In this document: piece by piece, positions 60,101 to 64,000 of the stretch | How the letters are laid out: each line of letters starts with the position of its first letter | Numbering within the stretch: position 1 is the first letter of the stretch | From: Zobellia alginiliquefaciens | GTDB taxonomy: Bacteria; Bacteroidota; Bacteroidia; Flavobacteriales; Flavobacteriaceae | Length of the DNA: 64,000 nt | Assembly: GCF_029323795.1 (NCBI RefSeq) | Contig: NZ_CP119758.1 | Coordinates: forward strand, 1,240,001 to 1,304,000 | Reading direction: 5' to 3' | The notes under the pieces: generated by a model | Databases searched by the model: none | What the model saw: the letters and a program-made list of their open reading frames with translations, nothing else | Told to the model about the DNA's origin: nothing | Position numbers and translations under genes: made by a program

Positions 60101-62305
60101 ATGGAAGTACAGCAGTTTTATTACGATAACAAAATCGTGAAAAATTTCCTCTATGCAACTATGTTTTGGGGTATTGTGGGTATGTCCGTGGGCTTATTGT
60201 TAGCCTTTATGTTCATGTTCCCCAATTTGACCGATGGTATATCATGGTTAAGTTTTGGTCGATTACGTCCGTTGCATACCAACGCGGTAATTTTTGCATT
60301 TGTAGGAAATGCTATTTACGCGGGAGTCTATTACTCTACACAACGTTTGTTAAAAGCGCGAATGTATAGTGATTTTCTAAGCAAATTCAACTTTTGGGGC
60401 TGGCAGGCAATTATTGTTGCCGCTGCAATTACCTTACCGTTAGGGTATACCAGTTCTAAGGAATACGCTGAACTTGAATGGCCTATAGATATCGCCATTG
60501 CTTTAGTTTGGGTCGCATTTGGTGTAAACCTAATCGGTACCATGATCAAAAGAAGACAACGACATCTTTATGTGGCTATCTGGTTTTATTTGGCAACATT
60601 TGTCACCGTAGCGGTACTTCATATTTTCAATAGTTTGGAATTACCTGTAACTGGTTTAAAAAGTTATTCTGTGTATGCAGGTGTTCAAGATGCATTGGTG
60701 CAATGGTGGTACGGTCATAATGCGGTAGCATTTTTCTTGACTACTCCTTTCTTGGGGCTTATGTATTATTTTGTACCCAAAGCGGCCAACAGACCTGTTT
60801 ACTCCTATAGACTATCTATTGTTCACTTCTGGTCATTAATATTTATCTATATATGGGCAGGACCTCACCACCTACTATATTCTGCCCTGCCTGATTGGGC
60901 ACAGAACTTAGGTGTTGCATTTTCTATCATGTTATTAGCTCCTTCTTGGGGTGGTATGATCAACGGACTATTAACTTTACGTGGTGCTTGGGATAAAGTA
61001 CGTACCGATCCTGTTTTAAAGTTTATGGTAGTCGCTATCACCGGTTATGGTATGGCAACTTTTGAAGGTCCAATGCTTTCGCTTAAAAACGTAAATGCCA
61101 TAGCCCATTTTAGTGACTGGATTATTGCCCACGTACACGTAGGCGCCTTAGCTTGGAACGGATTCTTGACCTTTGGTATGATCTATTGGTTGGTTCCTAA
61201 AATGACCAAGAACAAATTGTTCTCCACGCCATTGGCGAACTTTCATTTTTGGATTGGAACCCTAGGTATCATTCTATATGCATTACCTATGTACGTTGCC
61301 GGTTTTACACAAGCATTAATGTGGAAAGAATTCAACCCGGACGGCACACTGGTTTACGGTAACTTTCTAGAGACCGTAGTAGAGATTATGCCTATGTATT
61401 GGATGCGTGCCATTGGTGGTAGTCTTTATATTATTGGGGCTTGTGTTATGATTTATAACGTAGTGCGCACCGTAAAATATGGTAGTGTAATAGAAGATGA
61501 ATTGGCCGAAGCTACAGCACTTACTCGTGTTTCAAAACATAGAACAGCTGGTGAAACTTTCCATACGTGGTTAGAGCGCAAGCCTATTCAACTAACAATT
61601 TTAGCTACTGTAGCTATTTTGATTGGTGGCATCATACAGATTGTACCGACAATTTTGGTAAAATCGAATATACCAACAATTACCAGTGTAAAACCCTATA
61701 CACCTTTAGAACTAGAAGGTCGTGACCTGTACATTAGAGAAGGTTGTGTTAGCTGTCACTCACAAATGGTGCGTCCGTTTAGAAGTGAGGTAGAACGTTA
61801 TGGCGAATATGCCAAAGCTGGTGAATTTGTTTATGACCACCCGTTCCTTTGGGGTAGTAAACGTACCGGTCCAGATTTATTGAGGGTTGGTGGTAAATAT
61901 TCCGATAACTGGCATTTGAACCATATGTACGATCCACAGAGTACTTCTTCAGGGTCCATAATGCCAGCCTATGCTTGGTTAATAAGAGATGAGCACGACA
62001 GAAGCGATATTCAGGCAAAAATGGAAGCAATGGTTACCCTTGGTGTACCGTACACAGATGAAGATATTGCAAATGCCGAAGCCTCCATGGATGCACAAGC
62101 CGAGCAAATTGAGAAAAACTTGTATACCGATCCGGACTTTGCAAAAAACTATGAAGCTGATAAAACGTATGCAGCAGAAAACGGCGAAGAGTTCGTAGAA
62201 ATGAGAGACCGAGAAATTGTATCCTTAATTGCATATCTACAACGTTTGGGAACAGACATTAAGGTAAAGGAAACAGGTGAACTATTATCAGATAACAAAA
62301 ACTAA
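60101..62305 (+). CDS. ccoNO: cbb3-type cytochrome c oxidase, fused subunits CcoN-CcoO
   Basis: 734 aa. Residues 1 to about 480 are CcoN (heme-copper subunit, 12 helices) with histidines in WWYGHNAVAFFLT, GPHHLLYSALPDW and HVHVGALAWNGF. The C-terminal part is CcoO, with one anchor helix (LTILATVAILIGGIIQIVP) and the c-type heme site GRDLYIREGCVSCHSQMVRPF-type motif, CVSCH. In most bacteria these are two genes; the fusion is usual in Bacteroidota. Terminal oxidase with high oxygen affinity. Confidence 0.95.
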   Translation: MEVQQFYYDNKIVKNFLYATMFWGIVGMSVGLLLAFMFMFPNLTDGISWLSFGRLRPLHTNAVIFAFVGNAIYAGVYYSTQRLLKARMYSDFLSKFNFWGWQAIIVAAAITLPLGYTSSKEYAELEWPIDIAIALVWVAFGVNLIGTMIKRRQRHLYVAIWFYLATFVTVAVLHIFNSLELPVTGLKSYSVYAGVQDALVQWWYGHNAVAFFLTTPFLGLMYYFVPKAANRPVYSYRLSIVHFWSLIFIYIWAGPHHLLYSALPDWAQNLGVAFSIMLLAPSWGGMINGLLTLRGAWDKVRTDPVLKFMVVAITGYGMATFEGPMLSLKNVNAIAHFSDWIIAHVHVGALAWNGFLTFGMIYWLVPKMTKNKLFSTPLANFHFWIGTLGIILYALPMYVAGFTQALMWKEFNPDGTLVYGNFLETVVEIMPMYWMRAIGGSLYIIGACVMIYNVVRTVKYGSVIEDELAEATALTRVSKHRTAGETFHTWLERKPIQLTILATVAILIGGIIQIVPTILVKSNIPTITSVKPYTPLELEGRDLYIREGCVSCHSQMVRPFRSEVERYGEYAKAGEFVYDHPFLWGSKRTGPDLLRVGGKYSDNWHLNHMYDPQSTSSGSIMPAYAWLIRDEHDRSDIQAKMEAMVTLGVPYTDEDIANAEASMDAQAEQIEKNLYTDPDFAKNYEADKTYAAENGEEFVEMRDREIVSLIAYLQRLGTDIKVKETGELLSDNKN

Positions 62306-62310
62306 ACATC

Positions 62311-62502
62311 ATGTTCAAATTTGTAAAAGGTTACATGGAAACTATAGATGGTGTAGCAACCTACCCCATGATATCATTACTCATCTTTTTTGTGTTCTTC
62401 ACATTGCTGTTCTGGTGGGTAATTACGGCATCAAAATCTTATATAAAAGAAGTTAGTGAATTGCCTTTGGAAGAAGATAACCAACAAAACCTAGACCTAT
62501 GA
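62311..62502 (+). CDS. ccoQ: CcoQ-like subunit of cbb3 oxidase
   Basis: 63 aa, one membrane helix (MISLLIFFVFFTLLFWWVITAS) and an acidic C-terminus (ELPLEEDNQQNLDL). Position and size fit CcoQ. It overlaps the ccoP start by 4 nt (ATGA), so the two are translationally coupled. Confidence 0.85.
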   Translation: MFKFVKGYMETIDGVATYPMISLLIFFVFFTLLFWWVITASKSYIKEVSELPLEEDNQQNLDL

Positions 62503-63452
62503 AAAATACATCAACCTGGTGGATTAAAATACCGCTGATTTTCTTTTTAATATTCGGTTTAACGGAGTTCTTCGTTGACTCGGGAGAGTTGCCAGCCTTT
62601 ATAAAGTACCCAATGGTACAGGTATTTCTTGTGTTCATATTGTTTCTGCTCATTATCATTGCAATAATTACCAGAGCTATTGAAACCGTTATGTTCCAAA
62701 CCTTATCAAAAGAAGGGAAAGAGCGTTACCTGGAAAAAAAGAACAAAACATTTGAATGGAAATGGGGAGAAAGAATGTATCAAAAAATGCTTGGCTCCAA
62801 ACCCATTGAAGAAGAAAGCGAAATCATCCTTGACCATAATTATGACGGCATACGCGAACTGGATAACAATTTGCCGCCGTGGTGGGTATATCTTTTCTAT
62901 GCATCCATTGTTTTTGGTGTAGTTTACCTATTACGTTTTCACGTATTTAATGACTATACCCAAGACGAAGAATATGAGCAAGAAGTAGCTGCTGCTCAGA
63001 TTGAGATTGAAGAATACAAGAAAACTGCCAAAGGTCTTGTTGATGCCAATACGGTAGAACTGCTTACCGATGCATCGGATATTAGTGCCGGTAAAGTCAT
63101 ATTTGAGAGCAATTGTGTGGCTTGTCATATGGCAGACGGTGGCGGTGGTATTGGTCCTAACCTTACCGACCAAAACTGGATTCTAGGTGGAGGTATCAAA
63201 AATGTTTTTCATACGATTTCTGAAGGTGGTCGTGACGGTAAAGGTATGATTGCCTGGAAACAAAACTTAAAACCTGCCGAGATTGCACAGGTAGCGAGTT
63301 ATGTACTAAGTTTTCAAGGCACTACACCCGCTAATCCGAAAGCGCCAGAAGGCGATATTTGGGTTGACCCCAATGCTCCGGAACAATCTGCTCCGGCCCT
63401 TGAAACCCATATTGAACAGGAGATAGACTCTACATCCGTTTCCATGAACTGA
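62499..63452 (+). CDS. ccoP: cbb3 oxidase diheme-type subunit CcoP, single-heme form
   Basis: 317 aa. Three hydrophobic segments (IPLIFFLIFGLTEFF, VFLVFILFLLIIIAII, WVYLFYASIVFGVVYLL) and a C-terminal cytochrome c domain with one heme site NCVACHMADGGGGIG. Axial Met is likely in GKGMIAW. Proteobacterial CcoP has two heme c sites; only one CxxCH is present, as usual for Bacteroidota. It brings electrons to CcoNO. Confidence 0.92.
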   Translation: MKNTSTWWIKIPLIFFLIFGLTEFFVDSGELPAFIKYPMVQVFLVFILFLLIIIAIITRAIETVMFQTLSKEGKERYLEKKNKTFEWKWGERMYQKMLGSKPIEEESEIILDHNYDGIRELDNNLPPWWVYLFYASIVFGVVYLLRFHVFNDYTQDEEYEQEVAAAQIEIEEYKKTAKGLVDANTVELLTDASDISAGKVIFESNCVACHMADGGGGIGPNLTDQNWILGGGIKNVFHTISEGGRDGKGMIAWKQNLKPAEIAQVASYVLSFQGTTPANPKAPEGDIWVDPNAPEQSAPALETHIEQEIDSTSVSMN

Positions 63453-63496
63453 ATTGAGCGAAGGAAATCCTTCACTAGCCGATAAATAGAATTAAA

Positions 63497-64000
63497 ATGG
63501 CACAAGATCAAGATAACTTTAGGGATTCCATCGGCACCATTAAAGAAGATGGAAAACGGGCCTGGGTATATCCTAAAAAACCTAGCGGCAAATTTTACAA
63601 ATACCGTAAACATGTTAGCTATGTACTCTTGGCGTTCCTGATTTTATCGCCTTTTATCAAAATAAACGGCAATCAGTTTTTAATGTTCAATGTGTTGGAA
63701 AGACGTTTCAACATCTTTGGTTTTCCATTTTACCCGCAAGATTTCCACCTATTTGTGATCTCTATGATCATTGGGGTAGTTTTCATTGCCTTATTTACCG
63801 TTGCTTTTGGACGTATTTTCTGCGGATGGATGTGTCCACAGACCATCTTTATGGAAATGGTTTTTCGTAGGATAGAATATTGGATAGATGGTGACCGTGG
63901 CGCCCAAATGCGATTGGACCGGCAAGAATGGAATGCCGAGAAAATTAGAAAACGGGTACTAAAATGGTTCATTTTTTTCATCATATCATTTATTATAGCC
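63497..64000 (+). CDS. ccoG: cbb3 oxidase accessory protein CcoG (4Fe-4S), C-terminal part outside window
   Basis: 168 codons visible, starting at the ATG 63497 and open to the window end; CcoG is usually 450-480 aa. Visible: the N-terminal RAWVYPKKPSGKFYKYR, a helix YVLLAFLILSPFI, and the family block RIFCGWMCPQTIFMEMVFR with Cys residues, then RRIEYWIDGDRG. CcoG reduces Cu(II) for copper supply to cbb3. Last visible gene of the cluster, 44 nt after ccoP. Confidence 0.92.
   Translation, partial: MAQDQDNFRDSIGTIKEDGKRAWVYPKKPSGKFYKYRKHVSYVLLAFLILSPFIKINGNQFLMFNVLERRFNIFGFPFYPQDFHLFVISMIIGVVFIALFTVAFGRIFCGWMCPQTIFMEMVFRRIEYWIDGDRGAQMRLDRQEWNAEKIRKRVLKWFIFFIISFIIA

Overview
The window is chromosomal DNA of a member of the Bacteroidota, most likely a marine Flavobacteriaceae (a Maribacter/Zobellia-like organism is my guess, not shown by the sequence). 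The reasons are the TAnnTTTG-type -7 promoter boxes, the absence of Shine-Dalgarno sequences, a FecI/FecR/STN-TonB receptor set, two BlaI-M56 (BlaR1-like) modules, a fused CcoN-CcoO oxidase, and many Bacteroidota-specific families (DUF4407, DUF4230, DUF4260, membrane MutS-like ATPase, Dabb).

Layout. 1-6.8 kb: sucA (cut by the window edge), a small outer-membrane protein, galE, a DegT/DnrJ aminotransferase and, divergently, kdtA/waaA for lipid A-Kdo synthesis. 7-11 kb: a 42-aa membrane peptide, a pair of Tat-exported sugar enzymes (Gfo/Idh oxidoreductase and TIM-barrel epimerase) and an FAH-family hydrolase/dehydratase. 10.9-15.8 kb: ECF sigma factor divergent from FecR and a TonB receptor. 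15.8-23.6 kb: AraC regulator divergent from an RND efflux operon (adaptor, pump, TolC), followed by a membrane-anchored nucleotide cyclase. 23.7-30.2 kb: an accessory, A+T-rich segment that starts with a decapitated ABC-F gene joined to the 5' end of a group II intron, then a GH3 beta-glucosidase, a TolB-like propeller lipoprotein, a Crp-family regulator, an SDR and a DJ-1/PfpI protein. 30.6-49.1 kb: tRNA-Leu, an M20 peptidase, PhnA, two BlaI-M56 modules, DUF4407, Hpt, YdjM-like hydrolase, membrane MutS, a run of small housekeeping genes, hemW, ruvC and a TPR protein. 49.2-53.4 kb: DUF456, serine hydrolase, nitroreductase, homogentisate dioxygenase. 53.4-64 kb: NDH-2, universal stress protein, an Fnr-type regulator and the cbb3 oxidase cluster ccoI-(DoxX-like)-ccoS-ccoNO-ccoQ-ccoP-ccoG (cut by the window edge).

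The strongest new signal is regulatory. Three dyads of the form CTGA(C/T)A-N4-TCA(T/G), lying upstream of the universal stress gene, between fnr and ccoI, and upstream of ccoS, each sit exactly 22 nt from a TAnnTTTG-like -7 box. This gives four promoters with an identical geometry, that expected of a dyad centred near -41.5 (class II FNR/CRP activation). A fifth dyad, TTTACATATGTAAA, behind the Crp-family gene of the accessory segment, keeps the same 22-nt spacing to a -7-like box before the SDR gene. Both BlaI genes carry palindromes that lie on or against their own -7 boxes. Two unrelated heptanucleotide repeat arrays lie directly against the start codons of a YdjM-like gene and hemW.

I see no CRISPR array, prophage, transposase or recognisable anti-phage system in the window.
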